From contig NZ_JAHKPK010000018.1 in NCBI RefSeq assembly GCF_018860665.1, positions 124,001 to 188,000 of the forward strand: a stretch of 64,000 nt of DNA. Reading direction: 5' to 3'. The notes under the pieces are model-generated. The model made no database searches. It was given only the letters and a program-made list of their open reading frames with translations, and was not told the DNA's origin. Shown in pieces: positions 1-8,776 of this stretch. Position 1 is the first letter of the stretch. Each line of letters starts with the position of its first letter. This DNA comes from Pacificibacter marinus (GTDB taxonomy: Bacteria > Pseudomonadota > Alphaproteobacteria > Rhodobacterales > Rhodobacteraceae). A program made the position numbers and the translations under genes.

Positions 1-563
1 AGATAGGAAAACCCAAAAGCGCGCCACAAGATGAGCAAAACCATGCCAAGCTCTAGGATCAACGGAAACACGCCGAACAGCATGACGTTGAGCAAAAAGG
101 CAACGCCTTTGACGCCGCGCTCGATGATCCGGCTCAAACCGCCGGTTTTACGGGTCAAATGATAGCGCAGCGATAGGGCGTGAATGTGCTGGAACGTCTG
201 CAAAGCCAATTGGCGCAGTGCGGCTTGGCCCACAGGGGCAAAGATCGCATCGCGCAACTGTTGAAACCCATTGGTCATCAAACGCGCCAACCCGTAGGCC
301 ACCGTCAATCCAACCGCGCCGAACACCAACATCATCTCAGGCTTATCCGCGATATCTCCGCTAAGCACATCCACCGCGAGTTTATACAAATAAGGGGCCG
401 TGACAGAGATGACTTTTGCCGAAATCATCACCAGCAAGGCCAAAATCACGCGCACACGCGCAGGGCTATTGTTCTTGGGCCACAGGTACGGCGCCACTTG
501 TTTGACCACGGACCATCCGTTTTCGGGACCTTTAGAACTGGTGATCGACGGGCGTGGTGACAT
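1..563 (-). CDS. Atm1-type ABC exporter, N-terminal part (cut by window edge)
   Basis: First ~187 residues of a half-size ABC exporter of the Atm1/ABCB7 family, which exports glutathione-linked sulfur or metal species across the inner membrane. The start ATG lies at 561-563 on the reverse strand with a GAAAGG ribosome site about 8 bases upstream. Visible are a soluble lead of ~35 residues, hydrophobic segments near residues 37-58, 78-95 and 153-181, and the family hallmark RKTGGLSRIIERG at about residues 138-150. The nucleotide-binding domain lies outside the window, so Walker motifs cannot be checked. Another ABC exporter subfamily is possible but the GGLSR motif argues strongly for Atm1. 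Confidence 0.88.
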   Translation of the reverse strand, partial: MSPRPSITSSKGPENGWSVVKQVAPYLWPKNNSPARVRVILALLVMISAKVISVTAPYLYKLAVDVLSGDIADKPEMMLVFGAVGLTVAYGLARLMTNGFQQLRDAIFAPVGQAALRQLALQTFQHIHALSLRYHLTRKTGGLSRIIERGVKGVAFLLNVMLFGVFPLILELGMVLLILWRAFGFSY

Positions 564-662
564 AAAGCTGCCTTTCAAAATGAGGTGGCGCCAGCGGTAT
601 CCAGCACGAATGACGGGCTAAAACCAAACAAGATGAGGTATATAGGCGCTGCCCCAGTCTAT

Positions 663-697
663 AAACAGGGGCAAATGACGCGCCTGCCCCTGTTTTT
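663..697. terminator. Hairpin terminator, probably bidirectional
   Basis: An inverted repeat pairs AAACAGGGGCA with TGCCCCTGTTT around an 11-base loop and is followed on the forward strand by a T run. It sits between the end of the LysM gene and the start of the Atm1-type gene, so it most likely ends the LysM transcript on the reverse strand, although the T tract is better on the forward strand. Confidence 0.6.
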
Positions 698-729
698 ACT
701 AAAATATCGATATGCAAAACGTGCAGAGG

Positions 730-2337
730 TTATTCGTCGGGCAACACAAACACCTGTCCGGGATAGATCAAATCAGGGTCACGTATTTGGGCCACATTGG
801 CGTTGAACACACGCGCAAACAAAAATCCATCGCCGTAGGTTTCAGAGGCAATCCCCCAAAGCGTATTGCCCGGCTGCACAGTGACGGAAGCAATCCGCGG
901 CTGAGGTGCATCTTGTGTCGCCCTATCAGAACGCGCGGCCCGTGCGGTTTCGGTCTGGCTGCCTGCTTCAGTAGTCATCACTTGATCTGCAACCGGTTCC
1001 GTGCTCTGCGCAGCCCCTTGCGCCAAACGCTCTAGCACAGTGACATCTTCGCGTTTGAACGGAATTTCAACGCGGCTAAGCACTTTGCCAGCCTCATCCA
1101 CCATATCTGCACGCAAAGAATATATGCCAGTCGCGACATCCATTTTCGCACGCCACTGACCATCAGTGCCCACGGTTGTGTCCATCAAGGCCGCATTGTT
1201 CAGATACAACCGCACAGTCGCGCCCGCCGTGCCACGCCCAGACGCAAAGACAGCGCCATCGGGATCATAGGTGATCGCGTCGATACTGACGCCTGTGAGG
1301 GGCGCTGCCGATTGCAAGATTTTCACACCGGTCTCATCGGCCACCATTACGGTAGGCGCTGCGGGCGTTTCATTTGAAACTGTGGTGCTGACAGGCGGGG
1401 TCTCTGGTAAGGTTTGCGTTTTTGCCGCCTCGGTTTCGGTCACTTCCGCAACATCAGAATTGGCCTCAGTGACAGGATCAATCTGCGCGGTTTCGACAGG
1501 TTCCGGTGCCTGAACAGGCTTAAAGGGCGCGATGACGATTGAACTGCTGGCAAAGACGCGGGTCTCGCCCTTTTGCGCTGCGATCTGCATCTCGCGCGGG
1601 TGATCGACCGCAGGGATATCAAACAACGCAACATAGTCGCCGCTTGCGCCTGTTGTGACACGGGTCAATTCAACCCCATCAATAAAGATCAGAATATCCA
1701 CGTCAGAATCCGCGCGACCAGCAACGGTGGAAATGCCCTCTGGCGGAATACGCACGATATCGACCGTGGGCACAGACAGATTAGGCACAGCGGCGTCAAG
1801 GGGACTGTCATTCGGTTTCGGTGTCGGGTCTTGTGCGACGTCTTGAGGTGTAGCAGCACTAAGCGCGGCTGTTGCCGTTCCACTGTCTACAGCTTGGTCA
1901 ATGTCTGCGGGCACAATTTCAGGCGCAGTTATGGCGAGCGTTTCTGTCGGCGTGGTATCAACAAAATCTTCTTGCGCGGGAGCATGCTTGGGCTGAACAG
2001 GAGCCTCCATAGGCTGCAACACAACGGGTGGTTCAACAGGTTTAGACGCCACAACCGCAGGGTTTGGCACCGAATCTACGTTGTGACCTTCCTCGTTGCC
2101 ACCTTCAGTAACGGTTGCGCTTACGTCAGGCACCGTCATTTCGACCAATGCATCACCAGTGGTTTCGTCAACGGGTGGCGGTGCTGACATACTGACTGTT
2201 TCGACTTCACCTGGCACGGCAGCGTCGTCGCTTGGCGCGGCTATATAGATGACATATCCTATTGCGACTGCAATCGCGATCGCAGACGCCCCCGCGACAG
2301 GTAAAGCCGCTGACCCAAAAGCCTGTTTGAAAGGCAT
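730..2337 (-). CDS. LysM domain protein with Ig-like repeats, membrane anchored
   Basis: A 535-residue envelope protein, probably binding peptidoglycan. An N-terminal membrane anchor (about residues 13-33) is followed by a long Pro/Ala/Glu/Thr-rich stretch (about 35-190). Two Ig-like or bacterial adhesion-type modules come next (about 195-270 and 340-425, each with G-x-A-x-x-x-V-x-x-Y/F patterns). A C-terminal LysM domain (about 484-533) contains PGNTLWGIA and ends LIYPGQVFVLP. The acidic low-complexity middle is typical of alphaproteobacterial LysM proteins of this architecture. The gene is divergent from the LOG gene. The role in envelope maintenance is inferred from the LysM domain only. 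Confidence 0.8.
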   Translation of the reverse strand: MPFKQAFGSAALPVAGASAIAIAVAIGYVIYIAAPSDDAAVPGEVETVSMSAPPPVDETTGDALVEMTVPDVSATVTEGGNEEGHNVDSVPNPAVVASKPVEPPVVLQPMEAPVQPKHAPAQEDFVDTTPTETLAITAPEIVPADIDQAVDSGTATAALSAATPQDVAQDPTPKPNDSPLDAAVPNLSVPTVDIVRIPPEGISTVAGRADSDVDILIFIDGVELTRVTTGASGDYVALFDIPAVDHPREMQIAAQKGETRVFASSSIVIAPFKPVQAPEPVETAQIDPVTEANSDVAEVTETEAAKTQTLPETPPVSTTVSNETPAAPTVMVADETGVKILQSAAPLTGVSIDAITYDPDGAVFASGRGTAGATVRLYLNNAALMDTTVGTDGQWRAKMDVATGIYSLRADMVDEAGKVLSRVEIPFKREDVTVLERLAQGAAQSTEPVADQVMTTEAGSQTETARAARSDRATQDAPQPRIASVTVQPGNTLWGIASETYGDGFLFARVFNANVAQIRDPDLIYPGQVFVLPDE

Positions 2338-2456
2338 AGTGTTGTTCCCGTTTCCCTAAGTCCCCTCATCTTTTGAGAGGGGTTGAGCCACGGTAACAAT
2401 GCGCCTAACAAGGGTCAAAGACTTCCTTGCCCAATCTCTTGCCAAAGGACCGTAAA

Positions 2457-3014
2457 ATGGCTGATTTTTCCCTTTCTGTCTGTGTTTTTTGCGGTGCGCG
2501 CTCTGGCGGCGATCCTGTCTACGCTGAGACTGCTGCAAATCTTGGACGCGCGATTGCGGATCAAAACTGGCGTTTGGTCTATGGGGCCGGTGATGTTGGA
2601 CTGATGGGCACTGTTGCGCGCGCCACGCAAGAGGCCGGTGGGGCGACCTTTGGTGTGATTCCTGTGCATTTGCTCAAACAAGAGGTCGGCAAAGCCGATT
2701 TGTCGACATTTGTTGTCACTGAAAACATGCATGAGCGCAAAAAAGTCATGTTCATGAACTGCGACGCCATTGTGGTCTTGCCCGGTGGAGCTGGGTCTTT
2801 GGACGAGTTTTTCGAGGTATTGACATGGAAACAAATCGGCCTGCATGACAAACCGATCTATTTGTTGTCCGTGAATGACTACTGGGCCCCGCTTGAGGCC
2901 TTGATCGATCACGTGATTTCAGAAGGCTTTGCCTCTGAGATCAACAAAAGCTTTTATAAAACAGTCTCTTCCGTTGAAGAGCTGACAGCAGATATTTTAT
3001 CTGTACGCGCCTGA
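2457..3014 (+). CDS. LOG family protein (cytokinin riboside 5'-monophosphate phosphoribohydrolase type)
   Basis: A 185-residue Rossmann-fold protein of the TIGR00730/LOG family, whose studied members release a nucleobase from nucleoside 5'-monophosphates. The signature PGGAGSLDEFFEVLTWKQ and the early VCVFCGARSG match the family, and the length is normal. The ATG at 2457 is preferred over one 30 bases upstream because AAAGGAC lies 6 bases before it. The gene converges with the RarD gene and their 3' ends overlap by 61 bp. Bacterial LOG proteins are often nucleotide-recycling enzymes, so a hormone role is not implied. Confidence 0.88.
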   Translation: MADFSLSVCVFCGARSGGDPVYAETAANLGRAIADQNWRLVYGAGDVGLMGTVARATQEAGGATFGVIPVHLLKQEVGKADLSTFVVTENMHERKKVMFMNCDAIVVLPGGAGSLDEFFEVLTWKQIGLHDKPIYLLSVNDYWAPLEALIDHVISEGFASEINKSFYKTVSSVEELTADILSVRA

Positions 3015-3913
3015 CGGTCCGCACGCCAAGCGGTCCATGTGAACAGGGCAAGACCTGTCCAAATCATCGGTAAGGCGATCATATGCGACGGTGTTATCAC
3101 CTGACCGAACACCCAAACGGCGATGATCATCTGCAATGTCGAATTGTGGTAATTGCCAAGCCCAAGTACGATCATAGACATACGGCGCGAGGCGATTGAG
3201 AACAAAATCAACGGCACGCCTGTGACCGCGCCAGCAAGAATCAGCAAAACTGTGTCGCGGATCGTCGCCCCGAAAACCCCTGACGCCTGCGTCTCTGTGC
3301 CGCCCCAACCCCAGATTTCAACTCCGATCAAATAGATCAATGCGAAAGGCGCCAACAGTGCGGCTTCAGCGGCCATAGAAATCACCGCCCCCACAGCCAA
3401 GCCCTTTTTGATCGTGCCGTATATGACAAAACTGCCCGACATGGTCAAAGCAAGCCAAGGCGCCGCGCCAAGGCCGATCGTTAATACGACAACAGCAGCC
3501 AATCCCAACAGCATCGAGATATATTGCAGCCCCTTTAAGCGCTCGCCAAAGATCATAACCCCAACGCCAGCCGCCATCAACGGAAAGATGTAATAGGCCA
3601 AGGAGGCCTCAAGCGTTTGATCGGATTGAATAGCATAGATGAACAAAAACCAATTGAGCGACACGAGTATCGCTGCTGGCGCGATCCGGTACAGCCCCTG
3701 CGCGCCGCTTTTGGGATGCAGTAAAAACAGCAGCTCGCGCGTGCGCCCTTGCAAGGCAATAATAGCGCCAAACATGACAAAAGACCAAAAGGTACGATGC
3801 GCCAAAACCTCAAGCCCCGGGACGTGATTCACCTCGCGGTAATACAGTGCTGAGATGCCCCATAGGGTGTAGGCCAAGAAGAGAGCGAGAAATCCGGTTT
3901 TACGATCTGTCAT
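2954..3913 (-). CDS. rarD: RarD-type EamA family transporter
   Basis: A 319-residue inner-membrane protein with about ten hydrophobic segments and two EamA repeats, matching the RarD (chloramphenicol-sensitive) branch: the N terminus KTGFLALFLAYTLWG and the HRTFWS motif are characteristic. Substrates of RarD proteins are not well established. The start is set at 3911-3913, as in other family members; a longer frame to 4039 exists but its extra 42 residues look unlike this family. The 3' end overlaps the LOG gene tail to tail. Confidence 0.85.
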   Translation of the reverse strand: MTDRKTGFLALFLAYTLWGISALYYREVNHVPGLEVLAHRTFWSFVMFGAIIALQGRTRELLFLLHPKSGAQGLYRIAPAAILVSLNWFLFIYAIQSDQTLEASLAYYIFPLMAAGVGVMIFGERLKGLQYISMLLGLAAVVVLTIGLGAAPWLALTMSGSFVIYGTIKKGLAVGAVISMAAEAALLAPFALIYLIGVEIWGWGGTETQASGVFGATIRDTVLLILAGAVTGVPLILFSIASRRMSMIVLGLGNYHNSTLQMIIAVWVFGQVITPSHMIALPMIWTGLALFTWTAWRADRQARTDKISAVSSSTEETVL

Positions 3914-4022
3914 AGCATCAATTGGCGTGAAAGACTGCCAGCATGCAAGAATAAATGGTATACCAAAATAGCCCAGATGCGCACAGCCCTTCTGTAAAAA
4001 TAGAGCGACAGAGGCCAAAATG

Positions 4023-4058
4023 CAAAAAGGACGCCCCAAGGCGCCCTTTTCTTTTTTT
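4023..4058. terminator. GC-rich hairpin terminator with T tracts on both strands
   Basis: The hairpin pairs GGACGCC with GGCGCCC (one G-U) around a short loop. It is flanked by AAAAA and a long T run, so it can work in both directions. It lies downstream of sodB on the reverse strand and is the probable end of the sodB transcript. Confidence 0.8.
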
Positions 4059-4078
4059 TCTCAAACGTCAGGGCTTAG

Positions 4079-4106
4079 CCCAAACGGGATGCTACGTTTT
4101 CCCAGT
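4079..4106 (-). repeat. Partial duplicate of the sodB 3' end, copy 1
   Basis: A 28-base stretch identical to 4174-4201, the last codons of sodB. In both places the reverse strand reads W-E-N-V-A-S-R-L-G followed by a stop codon. The two copies are 95 bases apart, which is not a multiple of three, so copy 1 is out of frame with the gene. It looks like the relic of a small duplication, or of recombination with another sod allele that replaced the upstream part. Confidence 0.85.
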
Positions 4107-4169
4107 CCAGCTGCTAAGCGATAGCTTTGCGCAAGCAACTGGGGAACGACGCGATCAGCTTTGTTGAGC

Positions 4170-4772
4170 CTAACCCAAACGGGATGCTACGTTTTCCCAG
4201 TTCACAAGCTTTTCAAGGAAGTTTGTAAGGTAGACAGGGCGTTTGTTGCGGAAATCGATGTAGTAGGAATGTTCCCACACATCACAACCGAGCAATGTCG
4301 TTTGACCGAAACACACAGGGTTCACGCCGTTTTCAGTCTTAGTGACTTTCAAAGCGCCGTCTGTGTCTTTCACAAGCCAAGCCCAGCCAGAGCCGAATTG
4401 ACCCGCACCAGCCGCACAGAACTGTTTCTTAAATTCATCAACTGAGCCGAAGGATTCAACCAAAGCTTTTTCCAACTCAGTTGGCATCGCATTGCCATCT
4501 GGACCCATCATTTCCCAGAATTGGTTGTGGTTCCAAAGCTGAGAGATGTTGTTGAAAATGCCGTTTTGCGCAACAGAAGATTTGTCGTATGTGCCAACGA
4601 TGATCTCTTCCAAAGATTTGCCTTCCCACTCTGTGCCAGCAATAGCAGCGTTGCCATTGGTCACGTAAGCGTTGTGGTGCAAGTCGTGGTGAAATTCGAG
4701 CGTCTCAGCGGACATGCCGAGATCGGCAAGAGCATCGTGAGCGTATGGAAGATCTGGAAGTGAAAAGGCCAT
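4170..4772 (-). CDS. sodB: Superoxide dismutase, Fe/Mn family
   Basis: Cytoplasmic enzyme that dismutates superoxide to oxygen and peroxide. The 200-residue protein has the family's N-terminal helices and C-terminal alpha/beta domain. Predicted metal ligands are His28, His82, Asp164 and His168, the last two in DVWEHSYYIDF. The FWEMM and GAGQFGSGW segments favour the iron type. No signal peptide is seen. A GGGAG ribosome site precedes the ATG. The gene is divergent from ccmI. A duplicate of its last 28 bases lies 95 bp downstream. Confidence 0.95.
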   Translation of the reverse strand: MAFSLPDLPYAHDALADLGMSAETLEFHHDLHHNAYVTNGNAAIAGTEWEGKSLEEIIVGTYDKSSVAQNGIFNNISQLWNHNQFWEMMGPDGNAMPTELEKALVESFGSVDEFKKQFCAAGAGQFGSGWAWLVKDTDGALKVTKTENGVNPVCFGQTTLLGCDVWEHSYYIDFRNKRPVYLTNFLEKLVNWENVASRLG

Positions 4773-5041
4773 GATGAAGGCTCCCTATTTAAATGGTGCG
4801 TTTGATTGCCCTATAGGTGATGCGATGCGCGCGCGGGGTCAAGGGCCGACAGGCCAAGTTGTGCGAATTTAACGCAACTGGGGGCAAAGTTTAGCACGAA
4901 ACGCCCCCGCGATCAGATCATCAACAGGCCATAGCGTCACATCTGCTTGATAAGGCCTTTCCCAAGCGGCACGCGCGGTCTACATCTTTGGCCTGACACG
5001 ATTTGACACGACCTGACACTGACCTAGCGCGGATACACCTT

Positions 5042-6280
5042 ATGACCTTTTGGATCATCGCCACGATCATCGCCCTTCTTGCCTCAGCGCCTTTGGTGCT
5101 TGTCTTGCTACGGAAGCGTGGCTCGATCGCGGATGACATCGGCAATACAGCCATCGAATTGCGCGTCTATAAAGACCAACTGAATGAGGTGGATCGCGAT
5201 CTGACACGCGGAATGCTGACCGAAGAGGCCGCAAAACGCGCCCGTTTGGAAATTTCGCGGCGTATGTTAGAGGCGGACAGCAAAAAAGATCGTCACTCCA
5301 CCAAAGATGCCGCCCTGCCCCTTTGGGCCGCTTTGCTGATCGGTGCCATGGTTTTCGGGGGTGGCGTTTGGCTTTATACCGTCGAGGGCGCGCCGACCTA
5401 TCAAGATTTACCATTGAAAACCCGCTTGGCCTTGGCGCAAGAAATCCGCGAAACACGGCCCACGCAGGCTGACGCCGAAGACAGCGCCCCTGCGTCGCCG
5501 CCGCTTGAGACACCGAATCCACAGCACCTAGAGTTGCTCGATCAATTGCGCGCCGCACTGGAAACCCGCCCCGATGATCTGCAAGGCCACATGCTTTTGG
5601 CGCGCAATGCTTCAGTTGTCGGTGAATACCGTGAAGCCTATGCCGCCCAGACCCGCGTGATTGCCATCAAAGGCGATGCAGCCACAGCTGAGGATTATGC
5701 CACTTTGGCTGATTTGATGATCTTGGCCGTGGGCGGCTATGTCTCACCCGAGGCCGAAACCGCGATCACCAAATCATTGGCCCGCGATGCAGGCAATGGC
5801 ACGGCCAATTATTACGCAGGATTGATGTTTGCCCAAACGGGCCGTCCTGATATGACCTTTCGGCTTTGGTCCCGCCTGCTCAGCAATAGCGCGCCAGACG
5901 ATCTTTGGGTGGCACCCATTCGGGATCAAATCGAATCCGTCGCCTTTGCCGCTGGCGAACGCTACACTTTGCCGCCCTTGGCTGCGTCAGAATCTCCGCT
6001 TAAAGGCCCAACAGCCGACGACGTTGAGGCCGCAGCCGATATGGACGCAGGCGACCGTATGGCCTTTATTCAATCCATGGTCGATCAACTGTCAGCGCGT
6101 TTGGCCAATGATGGCGGCACGCCTGACGAATGGGCGCAGCTCATTTCAGCCTTGGGCGTATTGGGTGACACCAGCCGCGCACGTGCTATATGGGGCGAGG
6201 CACAGGTCATCTTTGGACCAGACGCCACAGCCTTAGCCACGGTTCGCAAAGCCGCCCAATCCGCAGGAATTGTTCAATGA
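5042..6280 (+). CDS. ccmI: Cytochrome c biogenesis protein CcmI
   Basis: A 412-residue subunit of the cytochrome c maturation (system I) heme-ligation complex, which holds apocytochrome c. Two membrane segments (about residues 2-20 and 97-115) flank a cytoplasmic loop with the typical VYKDQLNEVDRDL pattern and RLEISRRML. A periplasmic C-terminal part with TPR-like helices follows (about 160-410). The ATG at 5042 is chosen because it starts directly with the membrane segment; an upstream in-frame ATG at 5003 would add 13 hydrophilic residues. It overlaps ruvX by ATGA. Confidence 0.88.
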   Translation: MTFWIIATIIALLASAPLVLVLLRKRGSIADDIGNTAIELRVYKDQLNEVDRDLTRGMLTEEAAKRARLEISRRMLEADSKKDRHSTKDAALPLWAALLIGAMVFGGGVWLYTVEGAPTYQDLPLKTRLALAQEIRETRPTQADAEDSAPASPPLETPNPQHLELLDQLRAALETRPDDLQGHMLLARNASVVGEYREAYAAQTRVIAIKGDAATAEDYATLADLMILAVGGYVSPEAETAITKSLARDAGNGTANYYAGLMFAQTGRPDMTFRLWSRLLSNSAPDDLWVAPIRDQIESVAFAAGERYTLPPLAASESPLKGPTADDVEAAADMDAGDRMAFIQSMVDQLSARLANDGGTPDEWAQLISALGVLGDTSRARAIWGEAQVIFGPDATALATVRKAAQSAGIVQ

Positions 6281-6762
6281 GCGCCCAAATTTTCGAAGAC
6301 ATCGCTGAATTCGCGGCAACGCTTCCCATGATGACATCCATTGCGGGGCTTGATTTTGGCGACAAAACCATTGGCGTGGCGGTCTCTGATCGCTTTCGAA
6401 CGATTTCGTCATCAGCCATGACAGTGCGCCGCAAAAAATTCACTTTGGACGCGCAAGAGCTGATCAAGGTCTTTGCCGAGCGCGAAATCGGTGGTGTTAT
6501 CTTGGGATTGCCCCGCAATATGGACGGGTCCGAAGGCCCGCGCTGTCAAAAAACCCGCGCCTTTGCCCGCAACCTAAGCCAATTGATCGAACTACCGATC
6601 ACCTATTGGGACGAACGCCTGTCCACTGTCGCCGCTGAACGTGTGATGCTTGAGGCCGATATGTCGCGCGCCAAACGCGCCGAAAAAATAGATCAGGTTG
6701 CTGCAGGGCTGATTTTGCAAGGCGCGTTAGATCGTTTAGCGCATTTGAAAACCCAAGCCTGA
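6277..6762 (+). CDS. ruvX: Holliday junction resolvase-like YqgF/RuvX
   Basis: A 161-residue RNase H-fold protein of the YqgF family, implicated in pre-16S rRNA 5'-end maturation and first described as a putative resolvase. Visible are GLDFGDKTIGVAVSD (first acidic residue), VILGLPRNMDGSEG and the conserved YWDERLST, with a final acidic position near KIDQVAAG. The ATG overlaps the ccmI stop (ATGA), indicating translational coupling. Length is slightly above the usual 140-150 owing to a 20-residue N-terminal extension. Confidence 0.9.
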   Translation: MSAQIFEDIAEFAATLPMMTSIAGLDFGDKTIGVAVSDRFRTISSSAMTVRRKKFTLDAQELIKVFAEREIGGVILGLPRNMDGSEGPRCQKTRAFARNLSQLIELPITYWDERLSTVAAERVMLEADMSRAKRAEKIDQVAAGLILQGALDRLAHLKTQA

Positions 6763-6786
6763 CATAAAGTATTTGACCTAAAACAC

Positions 6787-7035
6787 ATGCCAGACAACAC
6801 AGATAATATTTGGACGCGTGCAGAAATCGAAAGCCCCTGCACCAAAGTCTGCCAAATCCATCCTGAAACACGGATGTGCTTGGGTTGTGCGCGCTCGATT
6901 GACGAAATCGGCGGTTGGTCAACAATGTCACCTGCCGAGCGCGCCGCCATAATGGCAGACCTGCCCAATCGCGCAGCCGCCCCAACCACGCGGCGCGGCG
7001 GACGTGCTGCCCGCCTCAAACGCAAGCTCGACTGA
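6787..7035 (+). CDS. DUF1289 small cysteine-rich protein
   Basis: An 82-residue protein with the DUF1289 pattern SPCTKVCQIHPETRMCLGC, followed by R-S-I-D-E-I-x-x-W. The four spaced cysteines suggest metal or Fe-S binding, but no function is established. A basic arginine-rich tail ends the protein. It lies 24 bp after ruvX in the same direction and just before a strong terminator, so it is probably the last gene of the ccmI operon. Confidence 0.82.
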   Translation: MPDNTDNIWTRAEIESPCTKVCQIHPETRMCLGCARSIDEIGGWSTMSPAERAAIMADLPNRAAAPTTRRGGRAARLKRKLD

Positions 7036-7068
7036 TCTCGCCCGTTGTTCTGCGTCATTTAAATAAAA

Positions 7069-7099
7069 TAGGTCGCCCGTGACAGAGCGACCTTTTTCT
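7069..7099. terminator. Rho-independent terminator between convergent genes
   Basis: The stem AGGTCGC/GCGACCT is followed by a T-rich tract on the forward strand and preceded by A-rich sequence, so it can serve both the ccmI-ruvX-DUF1289 operon and the converging acuI gene. Confidence 0.82.
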
Positions 7100-7133
7100 T
7101 TTTTGAAATCAAAGAGGCCACGCGCCTTTTGCT

Positions 7134-8120
7134 TCAAGTCATTGAAACAACAACACGCCCTTTGACTTGCCCGCTCAAGATATCAGCCCCAAGTTGAGGC
7201 ACATCCTCAAGTGTTGCTGGCACGATCATGTCCTCAAGCTTGTTCATCGGCAAATCCGTAGCAATCCGCGCCCAAGCTCGATTGCGATTCTCATAAGGTT
7301 GCATAACGCTGTCGATGCCCAATAGGTTCACGCCGCGCAGCAAAAAGGGGATCACACTGGCCGGCAGGCTCGCACCGCCTGCAAGACCAATCGCCGCAAC
7401 AGATCCGCCGTATTTCAATTGACCTAAGATGCGCGCCAGCATTTCACCGCCAACGGCATCAATGCATCCCGCCCAAGTTTCCGCCTCAAGCGGGCGCTTC
7501 ACGGTCTCATTGATCTCGGAGCGTGCAACAATCTGTGACGCCCCCAAAGATGTCAGATACTCCGCTTGCTCTGGGCGCCCAGTTACACCAGCCACCTCAT
7601 AGCCCAAATTGGCCAAGATCGCTGTAGCAACAGACCCCACACCACCGGCAGCGCCCGTGACCAAAACAGGGCCTTTTGCTGGCGTCAAACCATGATCTTC
7701 CAGCGCCAAAACCGCCAGCATGGCTGTGAAACCTGCCGTGCCAACAGCCATCGCTTGGCGTGTTGTCAGGCCCTGCGGCAAAGGCACCAACCAATCGGCT
7801 TTCACCCGTGCTTTCTCGGCATATCCGCCCCAATGTACCTCGCCCACACGCCAACCGGTCAATACAACCTTATCACCTGGGACATAGCGCGCATCCTCAG
7901 ACGCCTCGACAGTGCCCGCAAAATCGATTCCCGGCACATGGGGATAGCTGCGCACAAGACCGCCGCCTTTGGGCGATAGGCACAACCCGTCTTTGTAATT
8001 GAGCGTTGAATATTCAACCCGAACCATCACATCACCGGAGGGCAATAGACCCTCGTCGATGTCTTTGATCTGAGCCTCAGCCAGACCATCAGCCCCCTGT
8101 TCCATCACCAATGCCCGCAT
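7134..8120 (-). CDS. acuI: Acrylyl-CoA reductase AcuI-type MDR oxidoreductase
   Basis: A 328-residue zinc-free medium-chain dehydrogenase/reductase. AcuI proteins reduce acryloyl-CoA to propionyl-CoA with NADPH and protect cells from acrylate formed during DMSP breakdown. Visible are an N-terminal GroES-like domain with STLNYKDGL, the HVPGIDFAG motif, and the nucleotide-binding loop VTGAAGGVGSVA. The GMP-type IGLAGG stretch follows in the C-terminal half. The start at 8118-8120 has an excellent GGAGGACAC site. It is not next to dmdABCD or acuK here, so DMSP use is only suggested; the close relative YhdH cannot be excluded. Confidence 0.78.
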   Translation of the reverse strand: MRALVMEQGADGLAEAQIKDIDEGLLPSGDVMVRVEYSTLNYKDGLCLSPKGGGLVRSYPHVPGIDFAGTVEASEDARYVPGDKVVLTGWRVGEVHWGGYAEKARVKADWLVPLPQGLTTRQAMAVGTAGFTAMLAVLALEDHGLTPAKGPVLVTGAAGGVGSVATAILANLGYEVAGVTGRPEQAEYLTSLGASQIVARSEINETVKRPLEAETWAGCIDAVGGEMLARILGQLKYGGSVAAIGLAGGASLPASVIPFLLRGVNLLGIDSVMQPYENRNRAWARIATDLPMNKLEDMIVPATLEDVPQLGADILSGQVKGRVVVSMT

Positions 8121-8293
8121 TGTGTCCTCCCATAATCCGATGAAATTCACATCGATTGTCCCGTTGCAGGCGAGTGTCAGGCAATTGGATATAGAGCGCA
8201 AGCGCGTTATTTTGTGACGCGGCGATCACGCCCGCGCAATCATTGTTATAGCCCCGACCCCTTGCAGCCCGCGCCCAGACCCCCTATATCTAA

Positions 8294-8640
8294 TGCGTCG
8301 GGCTTGCTCGACTATGGACATAAACGCGCTCGTAATACACGGATCGGACCAGGGGGCGGTACCCTGCGTCTCCACCAATCACTCCTGTATCAACTCTCAT
8401 TTGGGGTATGGTCTAGGGCACATGGGGACGAAATAGGATCGACGGACGTCTAAAGGGGTTAGCTTTGTTTCGGTGAGTTACCACCGTTATCGGTACAAAC
8501 TGAGTAGTTGCAAATGACAACAAAGCTCCAATGGCTCTCGCAGCGTAAGCTGTGCGAAACATTGAAATCTTAAGCCCTGTCGCCTAGCAGCGTCAGGCGG
8601 GGTTCGCAGGTACCTGGCAACAGAAACCTGCACTTAACAC
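8294..8640 (+). ncRNA. ssrA: tmRNA, circularly permuted two-piece gene
   Basis: The acceptor piece comes first and ends in an encoded CCA at 8375-8377. After a ~46-base spacer the coding piece starts at 8424 with GGGGACGAAATAGGATCGAC. The acceptor stem pairs GGGGACG (8424-8430) with CGTCTCC (8368-8374), with a G-U at the third pair, the alanyl-tRNA synthetase identity element. The tag reads ANDNKAPMALAA plus stop at 8510-8548. The T-arm stem CAGGG/CCCTG carries the unusual loop GGCGGTA. A pseudoknot-like hairpin (8606-8631) lies near the 3' end. Outer ends are approximate. It rescues stalled ribosomes by trans-translation. Confidence 0.95.
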
Positions 8641-8776
8641 CCTCCCATTTCTTTACACTTTAGACACCATCAAACCAATGAGCGGGCTTGATGAAACACG
8701 CCCAATGAGATTGGTAAGTGTTCATTAATTGTTCTGATTGTATGATCATTCAAATCTGATCAATCGGAGCAGCATC

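Noticed and set aside
1573-2187. A 204-codon forward frame
   Set aside because: Antisense to the LysM protein's low-complexity region, which creates long open frames by composition.
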